From: Sphingobacterium humi
Lineage (GTDB): Bacteria; Bacteroidota; Bacteroidia; Sphingobacteriales; Sphingobacteriaceae
Assembly (NCBI RefSeq): GCF_009768885.1
Contig: NZ_WSQA01000012.1
Coordinates: 1-64,000 of the forward strand
Reading direction: 5' to 3'
Length of the DNA: 64,000 nt
Each line of letters starts with the position of its first letter. Position 1 is the first letter of the stretch. Below the pieces are notes generated by a model. It was not told the origin of the DNA and ran no database searches. It was given only the letters and a program-made list of their open reading frames with translations. The translations under genes were made by a program, and so were the position numbers. This document shows positions 1 to 8,256 of this stretch, piece by piece.

Positions 1-66
1 GATCTTTAGGCTATCACTATGAACAGCTTGTCCTCCTGTTTTACGTTTCTTCTCCGGATTTCTCAT
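1..66 (-). CDS. Unidentified protein, N-terminal fragment
   Basis: An ATG on the minus strand at 66 opens a frame that stays open to the window edge, giving 22 residues that begin MRNPEKKRKTGGQAVHSDSL. The fragment is hydrophilic and Lys/Arg-rich, with no signal peptide. It is too short to assign a family. It reads away from the repeat-rich gap at 67-635, so its promoter probably lies there. The start could be further upstream and the frame could be spurious. Confidence 0.35.
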   Translation of the reverse strand, partial: MRNPEKKRKTGGQAVHSDSLKI

Positions 67-635
67 AACTATTAAAGTTAATTCTTAATGTCCGCTTTTT
101 GTAAACCATTTTTAGGAATGGACAAGGAGATATGAGATATGAGAGTAGGGCTGTCATCGGGAGTTGTCATCGTGAGTTGTCATCGTGAGCGGGTAAAATG
201 TTTGCAAAATTTATTGGAAGGTGATGACATGAAGTAGCATTTCTTGTTAAGCATTGTTTACAAACTACGGCACGCTATGCTGGTAAACTGCGGCCCGCTT
301 TGTGTCGCGTTGTGGCCAGGGTTGTCATGGTGAGCGGAGTCGAACCATTGGTACGTCAGTGCAATCAGTAATACATAATACACTTATTAACAACGTGTTA
401 CAAAAACATGTCATTGGTAGCGGAGTCGAACGACTGGTACGTCAATGCAATCAGTATTGTATAACTACCTTATTAGCAATTTTTTGCGAAAGAGTTGCCA
501 TCATAAGCATGCCATCATAAGGTGTCTTGGTAAGCGGAGTAGAACCACGAACGATTGGTACGTCAATGCAATCAATAATGTATAACTTGTTTATTAACAA
601 TTGTTTACAACTACCCAATCAAAATACTATCAACC
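67..635. repeat. Intergenic gap of REP-like and other interspersed repeats
   Basis: No credible gene is seen here. From left to right: two GATATGA-type heptamers (about 127-145); a segment at about 178-302 that recurs inverted at about 48085-48205; then three direct copies of a REP-like unit at about 323-367, 409-454 and 522-574. Each unit carries GCGGAGTCGAA or a close variant, followed by GGTACGTCA and TGCAATCA, then an AT-rich tail ending near TTATTAACAA. The copies diverge most around the small AGTCG/CGACT palindrome. Short open frames here are built from repeat sequence and are not called. Confidence 0.75.
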
Positions 636-2978
636 CTACTTAATTTGAAGTTTTCTTGGCCCGGCTGGAGTATTGGGCTTTATGGCGGGTAGTTCCTTTG
701 CTGCCGGCAACGTATCTTTTACTTCCGGTTTATCCAATGCTGGCTTTTTAGCGGCTGGCGCACTAGGCTTTCCATCCTCGTCTTGCTCGGCATCTTTATC
801 CTCTCCATCCGGAACGACTGCCGTTTTAACGCGCTTTCTGTTCAGCATGTCTTCCACTGATTTCGGGCGATCCTCCGGTTTCCAACTGAAGCCCGGTAGC
901 ACCTCATTCTCTTGGGTTACCAGCTTAAAAGGATAGATTTTCTGGTCTACTTTACGGATGGATACGTAGTCGATGACCTTTTGGTTTTCCATTTTGATCT
1001 TGATGCGGCTGGAGCGATCGTGGAACATCTCGGTGATGGTATGCGTCTTATCGTTTGTAGAGAACACGAGGTTTTCGGCATTCCCATCCACAAAGAGCCT
1101 ATCGATATTGTTGTTGGCGAAGAATGCGGTAATCTTTCGCCCTTTCATTTGGTTGAATTTTAAGGTGTCCAATACGGCGTTTACCATAAAGGCATTCGCT
1201 TTCAGTAAGGCATTGTCCATCTTCCCGTTCTTGATCTGCATAAAGACCGTGTCGGCAGAGATCTGGGAGCCATCAGACCAAATCATCGGCGATCCCATAA
1301 AGCGGAACATGGAGTCTACCATGCCGTAGTATACAGAATCTGCGACGGCTTGCAAGTCTGATTTGAATAAGCGCACGTTATAATGCGCCCTGACAATACG
1401 TGTTTTGGCCGTATCGGCAAAGGTAACGGTAGAGTCTTTCATCAGGGTATCGGCCTGCTGGGCCGATTTTAAGGCATCGTCCATCAGGTCGGCATGTTCT
1501 TTACCACTTGGCATTACGGCGTTCCTACGCAGCACGCTATCGGCCTTTGTGGTCACCTGTATGTTGGTTGAGTCAGGAGCCTTCGGCTTCGGCTTGGCAG
1601 CTACCGGTTTTTTCACCGGTGCAACGGGCACATCAGCGGCCTTTTTAAGCAAGGCAGGTTCGGCCTTTTCTAATGTTTTTGGGGCGGTAATTTCGCCTGG
1701 TTCCGTGTTGTTGGGTAGGTCGAAATCCATATTCTCCTCGTCGCCATAATCCACCTCCACGGTATCCTCTAGTTGGCCACCGTTGCGATCCAGTTTGAGG
1801 TCCAGCGGATGGTAGTCGCGAACGAAAATCACTTTAGAATAGAGGGTGTCGGCCGTCATATACGCGGTATCGACGGCAGGTTTTTGCTTCAACGGCGGTA
1901 TAGAATCTGTTTTTGCCAGGTTCTTCTCAGCCAGCGTAGGGTCTTTCTTTTCCAGCTCCTCCTGTTCCTTCAGTTCTTTTTCCTTTTCTTTTTCAATTTT
2001 GCGGAGTTCCCGTTTGGAGAGTTTCTTTTGCGCTTCCAGGCTATCGGCGGCTAAGGAATCTTGCTCGTTCGTGCTGGAATCGTTTTTTACGACGTATTTC
2101 ACCAGGGGTTTCCCGGTCATTAAGATCGACTGATCGCCCTCTAGGTATTTGCCATACTGTCCACTGGAGTAGAATTTATCCAGGGTATCTACAAACAATA
2201 CATTCCGGAAGGCCTCGCCAATGCCTTTGTTCTTATCGTAAAACAAACTATCGCCTTTTAAGAAGCGGCTTCCCTCTGTATAGAGGTTGTTTTTGTTGAA
2301 CTTGGCAATTCCGAAAGCCGTGTTATAGGCTCCTTTTTCGGTATAGAGGTTTTCCCCTTTGCGACCTTTGATGTTGGTAGGGCCGAAGAAAAAGGCATCC
2401 CGATACATGGTGTTATATTGCATAGTATCGGTATAGATCACCACGCTAGGGGTTCTAACCACCACCTTCTTGTTGAAATAGGCGTCTTTCGAGGTTTCAA
2501 AATAATAGGCATTCACCGAGGTAATGGTATCGCCTTTACTTTCAATACGTCCACCGTTGCGGTAGGAACCACGTTGGCTCCCCATATTGTAGGTCAGGTA
2601 ATTGGTGGTTAAGATGGTTTCACCATCTACTACCTTCACGTTTTGCGTTAATTCGGCCAATTGTGTGCTGGCCTCGTAATGTAAATGGGTGGCATAGATT
2701 ACCGTGCCTGAAGGCTGGGTGATGACCACATTGCCATGGGCTTCGAAGAATTCCCGGCCGATATCATCCTTGTATAAATCGCCACTATCTGCGGCCAGGG
2801 TAGAACCCTTATGTTCGTACACCGGATGGTAGCTGCGTAATATTTTCTGATTGAGGGAACTGGTGGTGGAGGAAGACAATAAACGCATTTCATTTCCTGG
2901 CACGGCAGGAGATGGCGTAATCTGTCCGTAAGCGGAAAAACAGGTTAATAGCGTAATGAATAAGAGTAGCTTCCTCAC
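636..2978 (-). CDS. LptA/OstA-family LPS-transport-like protein
   Basis: This 780-residue protein has a signal peptide at about residues 1-19. A first OstA/LptA-like beta-repeat region (about 50-270) is followed by a Lys/Glu-rich charged stretch (about 310-355), a Pro/Lys-rich linker (about 440-480) and a second OstA-like region (about 530-700), with a disordered Pro/Lys tail. OstA domains form the periplasmic bridge that carries lipopolysaccharide to the outer membrane. No LptD-type barrel is present, so this is the soluble bridge or an accessory protein rather than the translocon. The start appears to be GTG at 2978; no ATG lies nearby. A TATTTTTG -7 element at 2984-2991 ends five bases before it, implying a leaderless or near-leaderless mRNA. 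It is divergent from tilS. Confidence 0.85.
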   Translation of the reverse strand: MRKLLLFITLLTCFSAYGQITPSPAVPGNEMRLLSSSTTSSLNQKILRSYHPVYEHKGSTLAADSGDLYKDDIGREFFEAHGNVVITQPSGTVIYATHLHYEASTQLAELTQNVKVVDGETILTTNYLTYNMGSQRGSYRNGGRIESKGDTITSVNAYYFETSKDAYFNKKVVVRTPSVVIYTDTMQYNTMYRDAFFFGPTNIKGRKGENLYTEKGAYNTAFGIAKFNKNNLYTEGSRFLKGDSLFYDKNKGIGEAFRNVLFVDTLDKFYSSGQYGKYLEGDQSILMTGKPLVKYVVKNDSSTNEQDSLAADSLEAQKKLSKRELRKIEKEKEKELKEQEELEKKDPTLAEKNLAKTDSIPPLKQKPAVDTAYMTADTLYSKVIFVRDYHPLDLKLDRNGGQLEDTVEVDYGDEENMDFDLPNNTEPGEITAPKTLEKAEPALLKKAADVPVAPVKKPVAAKPKPKAPDSTNIQVTTKADSVLRRNAVMPSGKEHADLMDDALKSAQQADTLMKDSTVTFADTAKTRIVRAHYNVRLFKSDLQAVADSVYYGMVDSMFRFMGSPMIWSDGSQISADTVFMQIKNGKMDNALLKANAFMVNAVLDTLKFNQMKGRKITAFFANNNIDRLFVDGNAENLVFSTNDKTHTITEMFHDRSSRIKIKMENQKVIDYVSIRKVDQKIYPFKLVTQENEVLPGFSWKPEDRPKSVEDMLNRKRVKTAVVPDGEDKDAEQDEDGKPSAPAAKKPALDKPEVKDTLPAAKELPAIKPNTPAGPRKLQIK

Positions 2979-3117
2979 AAGCGCAAAAATATATAAATAA
3001 TTAGCAAAAATTTGTTAAAGCCTAAATTTTAAATGGCTAAACCTCTTTTTTATATAGCCTAGCCAAAAGGATACCAATATTTATAGCAAAAAATAGCATC
3101 GGCAGGCTAGGAATGCT

Positions 3118-3125
3118 TATTTTTG
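3118..3125 (+). promoter_or_regulatory. -7 element of tilS promoter (TATTTTTG)
   Basis: TATTTTTG fits the Bacteroidota TAnnTTTG -7 consensus and ends three bases before the tilS ATG at 3129. Transcription would start at or within a base or two of the start codon. No clear -33 TTTG is seen at the usual distance. Confidence 0.5.
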
Positions 3126-3128
3126 AGT

Positions 3129-4454
3129 ATGGCGACGATCAATACCCTAAAGACCTTTATCAAGAAAAAGCAGCTGTTAACGGCTGCCGATAAGGTGTTG
3201 CTGGCTGTAAGTGGGGGCAAGGATTCCATGCTGATGGCCTGTTTATTTCATGACTTGGGCTACCAAGGCATTATTGCACATTGCAATTTTCAGTTGCGTG
3301 GTGAGGAATCGGATAAGGATGAGGATTTGGTAAGGCAGTATGCCGAGCGCTTGGGCTATCCTTTTTTCGTGCAATACTTCGATACAGAAGCCTATGCAAA
3401 GGAGAACAAGATTTCCATTCAAATGGCTGCACGCGAACTACGCTACGCATGGTTTGCCGAGCTGGCCAAAGCGGAGGGCTGTGTTGTGACGGCCATTGCC
3501 CAACATCAGAATGACCATATTGAAACGGCCCTATTGAACTTGACCCGCGGAACCGGTTTACAGGGCTTGCTGGGTATTTCCCCGAAAAGAGGGGACTTAA
3601 TTCGCCCTTTGTTATGCTTTACGGCAGAGGAGGTGGAGAAAACAGCCAAGGAATATGCCGTGCCATACCGGGACGATCAATCGAACTTTTCAACGAAATA
3701 TGCACGGAATAAGATCCGCTTGGAAGTGATTCCGAAGCTGAAGGAAATTCAGCCTGATTTTGAGCAGGTGATGCAGCAGAATATGCAGTATTTTGAGGAA
3801 AGCTATCGCTTTATCGAAAGGATAGTGGCCGATATCCGAAAGGCCATTATGCAGGAAGCAGAGGGGCAGGTTAAGATTAAATTAGCTGATTTGGCGGCTT
3901 ATCAAGACGATAGCTACCTGTTGTTTGAGCTTTTTAAACCCTATGGTTTTAAAAAAGAGCAATTAATGGATCTGCAGGACTGCCTAAAGCGCCCCATGGG
4001 GCAGCTGTTTAGCTCGGCAAGCACCGAAGCTTTACTGGATCGGGAGCTGCTGATATTACGCCCGATTCCTGAAGAAGCAGCTTTGCAGCTGGAGATTTCT
4101 TCCTTCGACGCGCCGATTGCTGTTCAGGGAAAGCAGCTTACAGCGCGTAAGGGTAAGAAAACGGAAATTGCCAGTTTGCCAAATAGTGTCAGCATCGATG
4201 CCGATCTCTTGGTTTATCCCTTGCAGTTACGGTATTGGCAACAAGGCGATAGCTTTGTGCCCTTTGGGATGAAAGGCCGCAAAAAGCTGAGCGATTTCTT
4301 TATTCAACAGAAGATCGATCGTTTTGCGAAGGGGCAGGTTCCTATACTAGTAAATGGGGATGGGCAAATTATTTGGTTGCTGAACCATCGCTTAGATAAT
4401 CGCTTTCGGGTGACCGAAAATACAAAGAAAGTCCTTACTTTAGTACTCAAATAG
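3129..4454 (+). CDS. tilS: tRNA(Ile)-lysidine synthase TilS
   Basis: TilS uses ATP and lysine to convert C34 of the AUA-reading tRNA-Ile into lysidine, an essential cytoplasmic modification. The PP-loop ATP-binding motif SGGKDS is at residues 28-33. The N-terminal half is the N-type ATP pyrophosphatase fold, and the C-terminal region (about 350-440) contains the usual TilS C-terminal domain with the GDSFVPFGMKGRKKLSDFF stretch. Length (441) is typical of Bacteroidota. ATG at 3129 is preferred over the in-frame TTG at 3123 because that TTG lies inside the -7 promoter element. It heads a plus-strand run to the Crp-family gene and is followed after 5 bp by a small membrane protein. Confidence 0.96.
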   Translation: MATINTLKTFIKKKQLLTAADKVLLAVSGGKDSMLMACLFHDLGYQGIIAHCNFQLRGEESDKDEDLVRQYAERLGYPFFVQYFDTEAYAKENKISIQMAARELRYAWFAELAKAEGCVVTAIAQHQNDHIETALLNLTRGTGLQGLLGISPKRGDLIRPLLCFTAEEVEKTAKEYAVPYRDDQSNFSTKYARNKIRLEVIPKLKEIQPDFEQVMQQNMQYFEESYRFIERIVADIRKAIMQEAEGQVKIKLADLAAYQDDSYLLFELFKPYGFKKEQLMDLQDCLKRPMGQLFSSASTEALLDRELLILRPIPEEAALQLEISSFDAPIAVQGKQLTARKGKKTEIASLPNSVSIDADLLVYPLQLRYWQQGDSFVPFGMKGRKKLSDFFIQQKIDRFAKGQVPILVNGDGQIIWLLNHRLDNRFRVTENTKKVLTLVLK

Positions 4455-4459
4455 CAGCT

Positions 4460-4945
4460 ATGGACGAGCAAATTCTATTTCAGGAGAAACAATATTTAGG
4501 TCGTGATATGACGTGGATTAGCGTGCGCTTGATCTTGGCCTTATTTTGTTTTGTAGCCTACTACATCAATTTAGAACATGTGCTGTCGCGGCAGTTGTTT
4601 TTTATTGTAGGGGTGGGTATTTTATTGGTGTCTATTGTGATGCTGTATTTAATTTCCTACCGCACCAAGGTGATGAGCACGCATATCTTGATGAGCGGCC
4701 TATGGACCACCTCGGTGGTAAAGATTGACCTGAGCTCCATTGTGAAGGTGGAGAAAAAAAGATATTCTACCTTTATTTTCAACAACCCGGTATACAACCT
4801 GCATAAGAATGGAAAGATTCGTTTCTATTCGGGTGGGAAAGAAGCCGTTTGGTTAACCGATCGGGACGGCTTGGTATATGTAATTGGTTCTCAGCATCCT
4901 CAGCAATTGTTTACGGCTATTGAGCAGGCCAAGGGCAAATCGTAA
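4460..4945 (+). CDS. Small membrane protein with PH-like tail
   Basis: I do not recognise this 161-residue protein by name. Two hydrophobic segments (about residues 19-37 and 45-66) are followed by a soluble half of about 90 residues with alternating beta-strand character (VVKIDLSSIVKVEKK, IRFYSGGKEAVWLTD). That layout, two membrane helices and then a small beta-rich domain, resembles bacterial PH-domain-like (bPH) membrane proteins, but this is inference from pattern only. It starts 5 bp after the tilS stop and is probably co-transcribed with it. Confidence 0.75.
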   Translation: MDEQILFQEKQYLGRDMTWISVRLILALFCFVAYYINLEHVLSRQLFFIVGVGILLVSIVMLYLISYRTKVMSTHILMSGLWTTSVVKIDLSSIVKVEKKRYSTFIFNNPVYNLHKNGKIRFYSGGKEAVWLTDRDGLVYVIGSQHPQQLFTAIEQAKGKS

Positions 4946-5027
4946 AATTTTGTTAACTGATATTTCGCTGACAAAATCATTGGAATTGGGACCAATAATT
5001 GTTTAAATTTGAGAAAAAGCATTAGAA

Positions 5028-5330
5028 ATGACATTTATCTATTTCCTGATATCCATTATTTTATTTTACTACCTTTTTAAGTTTGGTATGCGCCTGATGT
5101 TGCCTTTCTTCATGCGGAAGATGGCCGAACGCCTGATGGGCAAGCAACAGCAATATGCAAACGAAGGACCTTTTCAGCAAAGCTATGGCGATGCCTTTAA
5201 GCAGTATAGCCAGCGTGAAAAGCGTGCCGAAGGAAAAGTTCAGGTGGACTATATGCCGCCGAAAGAAAAGAAATCGAAAAAAGGAACAGCAACCGCTGGT
5301 GAATTCATCGATTTTGAGGAGGTAAAATAA
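5028..5330 (+). CDS. DUF4834 family membrane protein
   Basis: This 100-residue protein has one N-terminal hydrophobic segment (about residues 2-28), a basic juxtamembrane stretch (MRKMAERLMGKQQQ) and a short hydrophilic tail with Lys-rich KEKKSKKG ending in GEFIDFEEVK. The profile and the tail match the DUF4834 family of Bacteroidota. No function is known. It precedes recF by 36 bp. Confidence 0.8.
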   Translation: MTFIYFLISIILFYYLFKFGMRLMLPFFMRKMAERLMGKQQQYANEGPFQQSYGDAFKQYSQREKRAEGKVQVDYMPPKEKKSKKGTATAGEFIDFEEVK

Positions 5331-5351
5331 GCATAGCCAGCATAAAAAGCC

Positions 5352-5359
5352 TATCTTTG
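5352..5359 (+). promoter_or_regulatory. -7 element upstream of recF (TATCTTTG)
   Basis: An exact TAnnTTTG match ends seven bases before the recF ATG. RecF may therefore have its own short-leader promoter in addition to read-through from upstream. Confidence 0.45.
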
Positions 5360-5366
5360 TGATGCT

Positions 5367-6476
5367 ATGTGGCTTAAACACCTTTCTGTTTTAAACTTTA
5401 AGAATTATACGGAATCTTCCTTAGAATTTCTTCCCGCTACCAATGCCTTTACCGGGCAAAATGGCGCCGGAAAGACTAACCTATTGGATGCCATTCACTA
5501 CCTTTCCCTCTGTAAATCATACTTTAATCCGATTGATTCACAGCACATCAAAAAGGGTGAGGACTGGTTTATGCTGCAAGGAGATTTTGATCGGGAAGAC
5601 CTGCAGGATCAGGTTTCCTGTAGTTTGAAGCGTAATCAGAAAAAGCAGTTTAAGAAAAACAAAAAGGAATATACCCGCCTGGCAGACCATATCGGTCAAT
5701 TCCCCTTGGTGATGATTTCCCCCAACGATGCATTCTTGATTCTGGATGGAAGCGAGGAACGCCGGAAGTTTGTGGATAATGTCATCTCCCAAACGGATAT
5801 ACATTACCTGGATTTCCTGATTCAATATAACCGCATCCTGCTACAACGGAATACGCTATTGAAGAATATCCGCGAGACCGGAGTGTTTGACTTGGGCCTG
5901 TTGGAAGTGCTCAATATGCAACTTGTGGATAGTGGCGAGAAAATCTTTGCCCGCCGTAAGGAATTTATGCAGGAGTTTTTACCGGAGTTTCAACGCTATT
6001 ATCAGTTTTTATCAGAAGATGCCGAAGAGGTATCCCTGATTTATGAGTCGCAATTGCTGAGTCATAATTTCATCCAGCTATTGGAATCGCAGCTGGATAA
6101 AGACCGCGCTTTGGAACGTACGACCGTGGGTATTCATAAAGATGATCTGCAGTTCAGCATTCATGAGCAGATGCCACTGAAGAAGTTTGGCTCGCAGGGG
6201 CAGCAGAAGTCTTTTCTGATTGCCTTAAAGTTGGCGCAATATGCCTTTCTGAAAAATAGAAAGCATTTTAAACCCTTGCTGCTGCTGGATGATATCTTCG
6301 ATAAACTGGACGATAAACGCACTAAAAAGCTGATGCAATTGGTGTCGGAAGATGAGTTTGGACAGATCTTTTTAACCGATACCGACTCGGGGAGAATCCG
6401 TCGAATTTTCCAAGAAATTGATAAACCTATTCGTATCTTTGAGGTTGAAGGAGGACAAGTAAATGGCGAAATATAG
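5367..6476 (+). CDS. recF: DNA replication and repair protein RecF
   Basis: RecF is an SMC-like ATPase that, with RecO and RecR, loads RecA at single-strand gaps. Walker A (GQNGAGKT) is at residues 30-37. The ABC-type signature region is FGSQGQQKSFLIALKLA in the C-terminal third, and Walker B is LLLLDDIFDKLDD followed by a D-loop-like segment. At 369 residues it is full length. The last 14 bases overlap the next gene, a DciA-like protein, which suggests tight co-expression of two replication-associated proteins. Confidence 0.96.
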   Translation: MWLKHLSVLNFKNYTESSLEFLPATNAFTGQNGAGKTNLLDAIHYLSLCKSYFNPIDSQHIKKGEDWFMLQGDFDREDLQDQVSCSLKRNQKKQFKKNKKEYTRLADHIGQFPLVMISPNDAFLILDGSEERRKFVDNVISQTDIHYLDFLIQYNRILLQRNTLLKNIRETGVFDLGLLEVLNMQLVDSGEKIFARRKEFMQEFLPEFQRYYQFLSEDAEEVSLIYESQLLSHNFIQLLESQLDKDRALERTTVGIHKDDLQFSIHEQMPLKKFGSQGQQKSFLIALKLAQYAFLKNRKHFKPLLLLDDIFDKLDDKRTKKLMQLVSEDEFGQIFLTDTDSGRIRRIFQEIDKPIRIFEVEGGQVNGEI

Positions 6477-6777
6477 AGACGATGCATTCCGTAAATCTGA
6501 CGATATAACGATTAGGCAAGCAGTGGAAAAACTGCTGGATGCCTATCGCTTGCGCCGTAAATTTGATGAAACCTCCATTATCTCGGCTTGGCCGCAACTC
6601 ATTGGTTCGGCGATCGCTAATCGGACGCAGCAGATCTATATTCGCGATAAAAAGCTCTACGTGAAGGTAGAGTCGGCCGTGATTAAGCATGAGTTGGCTA
6701 TTATGCGTCGGCAGATTATCGGTCGCGTGAATGAGCATGTTGGCCAAGTGGTGGTCGAAGAGTTTATTATCCTGTAG
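6463..6777 (+). CDS. DUF721/DciA-like protein
   Basis: This 104-residue protein matches the DUF721 (DciA-like) family: an N-terminal helix with QAVEKLLDAYRL, the conserved W-P core in ISAWPQLIGSAIANRT, a strand pair giving YIRDKKLYVKVESAVIKHEL, and a C-terminus ending EEFIIL. DciA proteins act as loaders or operators of the replicative helicase in bacteria without DnaC/DnaI, but that role is shown for only some members, so it is inferred here. The gene overlaps recF by 14 bp, the common DUF721/recF neighbourhood. Confidence 0.85.
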   Translation: MAKYRDDAFRKSDDITIRQAVEKLLDAYRLRRKFDETSIISAWPQLIGSAIANRTQQIYIRDKKLYVKVESAVIKHELAIMRRQIIGRVNEHVGQVVVEEFIIL

Positions 6778-6793
6778 TGCATGCTTTCGGTTT

Positions 6794-7693
6794 ATGAGAT
6801 ACTATACGTCAGCCTTGCTGGGCTTTATCATATGGGGTACATTTGCTTTAGTTCTTAAGCCGCTCAGTGATTTTGCAGCCCTAGATATTCTCATTCATCG
6901 GGTTATCTTTGCAGCCCTAGCCATCGCAATTGCTTGCTTCCTATTCCGAAGAAAACAAACCCTCACTAGTATTCAATACATCAAAACCCTGGATAAGAAG
7001 ATGAAGGGGAAACTCTTGTTGAACGTGCTGGCTTCCGCCGTTTTTCTGGGTTTAAACTGGTTCCTTTTTATTTATGTGATGAATGCGGTTTCGGTGAATG
7101 CGACTTCCTTAGCCTACCTCATCTGTCCGATTGTGACGACCATTCTAGCACGTATCTTCCTAAAAGAACATTTGAATAATGGGCAATGGCTGGCCGTACT
7201 GCTGGCGATAGCAAGTTGTATTGTACTGGCTTATGGGCATTTTATGGACCTGCTGTATAGCTTAATGGTGGCCATGACCTATGCCATCTACCTCGTTTTG
7301 CAGAAGAATAGCTTTAAATTGGACAAGTTCTTTGCCCTCACGATTCATATCGTAATGAGTATGATCCTGCTCTTACCAATTGTAGGCATGGTGGATACCA
7401 GTGTGGCAAAACCGACTTCCTTCTACCAATTGATCTTTATTATCGCCGTGGGCTATACCATTATTCCGCTGTTTCTGAATAACTATGCCCTGAAGTTATT
7501 GGACTCCTCCGTGGTAGGGATCCTGATGTACTTAAACCCAATTATCAGCTTCTTTCTGGCTGTGCTCTATTATCAGGAACCTATCAATACCCAACAGATT
7601 ATCGCTTTCTCGATGATTATGCTTGCCGTGGTTATCTTTAATATCGCGTATCTTTATGAAAGGAACCGTAAGTTGGGGATAAAAACAGCCTAA
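6794..7693 (+). CDS. EamA/RarD-type permease
   Basis: This 299-residue integral membrane protein has about ten hydrophobic segments in two repeated halves, the EamA (drug/metabolite transporter) layout. The N-terminus (YYTSALLGFIIWGTFALVLKPL) and the motif NWFLFIYVMNAVSVNATSLAY resemble RarD-type permeases; the substrate is unknown. ATG at 6794 is chosen because it places the first membrane helix at residue 4. An upstream in-frame ATG at 6731 would lie inside the preceding DUF721 gene. It is followed after 1 bp by a Crp-family regulator. Confidence 0.88.
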   Translation: MRYYTSALLGFIIWGTFALVLKPLSDFAALDILIHRVIFAALAIAIACFLFRRKQTLTSIQYIKTLDKKMKGKLLLNVLASAVFLGLNWFLFIYVMNAVSVNATSLAYLICPIVTTILARIFLKEHLNNGQWLAVLLAIASCIVLAYGHFMDLLYSLMVAMTYAIYLVLQKNSFKLDKFFALTIHIVMSMILLLPIVGMVDTSVAKPTSFYQLIFIIAVGYTIIPLFLNNYALKLLDSSVVGILMYLNPIISFFLAVLYYQEPINTQQIIAFSMIMLAVVIFNIAYLYERNRKLGIKTA

Positions 7694-7694
7694 T

Positions 7695-8255
7695 ATGGAC
7701 TTTAAAGAGCAGTTATTTCAGTTATTCGAGGTAGAAGCGGAACAGGCAGGACTGATTCTGTCGAAGTTCCATAAGGAGACCCTGGATAAAAATGTGCAGC
7801 TGTTGGAAGAGGGACAATCCTGTCGTAGTCTGAGTTTTATTGCCAGTGGCTATTGCCGTGTGTATAAATGGACGGGCAGCAAGGAGGCTACCCAGTGGAT
7901 TGGCGGTGCTGGTTACTTTGTGACCGACCTGGCTTCCTTCCTATTCGATAAGCCTGCCGTCTGGTCGATCGAAACCCTGAGCCCTGTGACCCTCTGGACC
8001 TTGGATAAGGCCGATTACCAGGAGTTTGAGCAAAAGATTCCCAATTGGAATGTGTTGGAAAAGCGCTTTATCGCGAAATGCTTTATGCTGTTGGAGCAGC
8101 GTATCTTTCAGTTCATCTCCCAGAGTGCCGAAGAACGGTATCAGCAGTATTTCGAAGCGAATAAGGAGCTGTTTAATCATGTGCCGCTGCAATATATTGC
8201 TTCCGTGTTAGGTATGAGCCCCGAGACCCTTAGCCGTATCCGTAGCAAAGCCTAG
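7695..8255 (+). CDS. Crp/Fnr family transcriptional regulator
   Basis: At 186 residues it has a cyclic-nucleotide-binding-like beta-roll (about 10-115), a dimerisation helix, and a short C-terminal helix-turn-helix (about 160-185) with VPLQYIASVLGMSPETLSRIR, the standard recognition helix of this family. The roll lacks an obvious canonical cAMP-binding RxS cassette, so the ligand is unknown. It begins one base after the RarD-type permease stop and may regulate that exporter, which is inference from adjacency. Its stop faces the nucleotidyltransferase stop one base away. Confidence 0.9.
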   Translation: MDFKEQLFQLFEVEAEQAGLILSKFHKETLDKNVQLLEEGQSCRSLSFIASGYCRVYKWTGSKEATQWIGGAGYFVTDLASFLFDKPAVWSIETLSPVTLWTLDKADYQEFEQKIPNWNVLEKRFIAKCFMLLEQRIFQFISQSAEERYQQYFEANKELFNHVPLQYIASVLGMSPETLSRIRSKA

Positions 8256-8256
8256 C

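Noticed and set aside
302-520. A 72-codon frame in the left repeat region
   Set aside because: It is composed of two REP-like units read in one frame, so the repeated peptide segment reflects DNA repeats, not coding selection.
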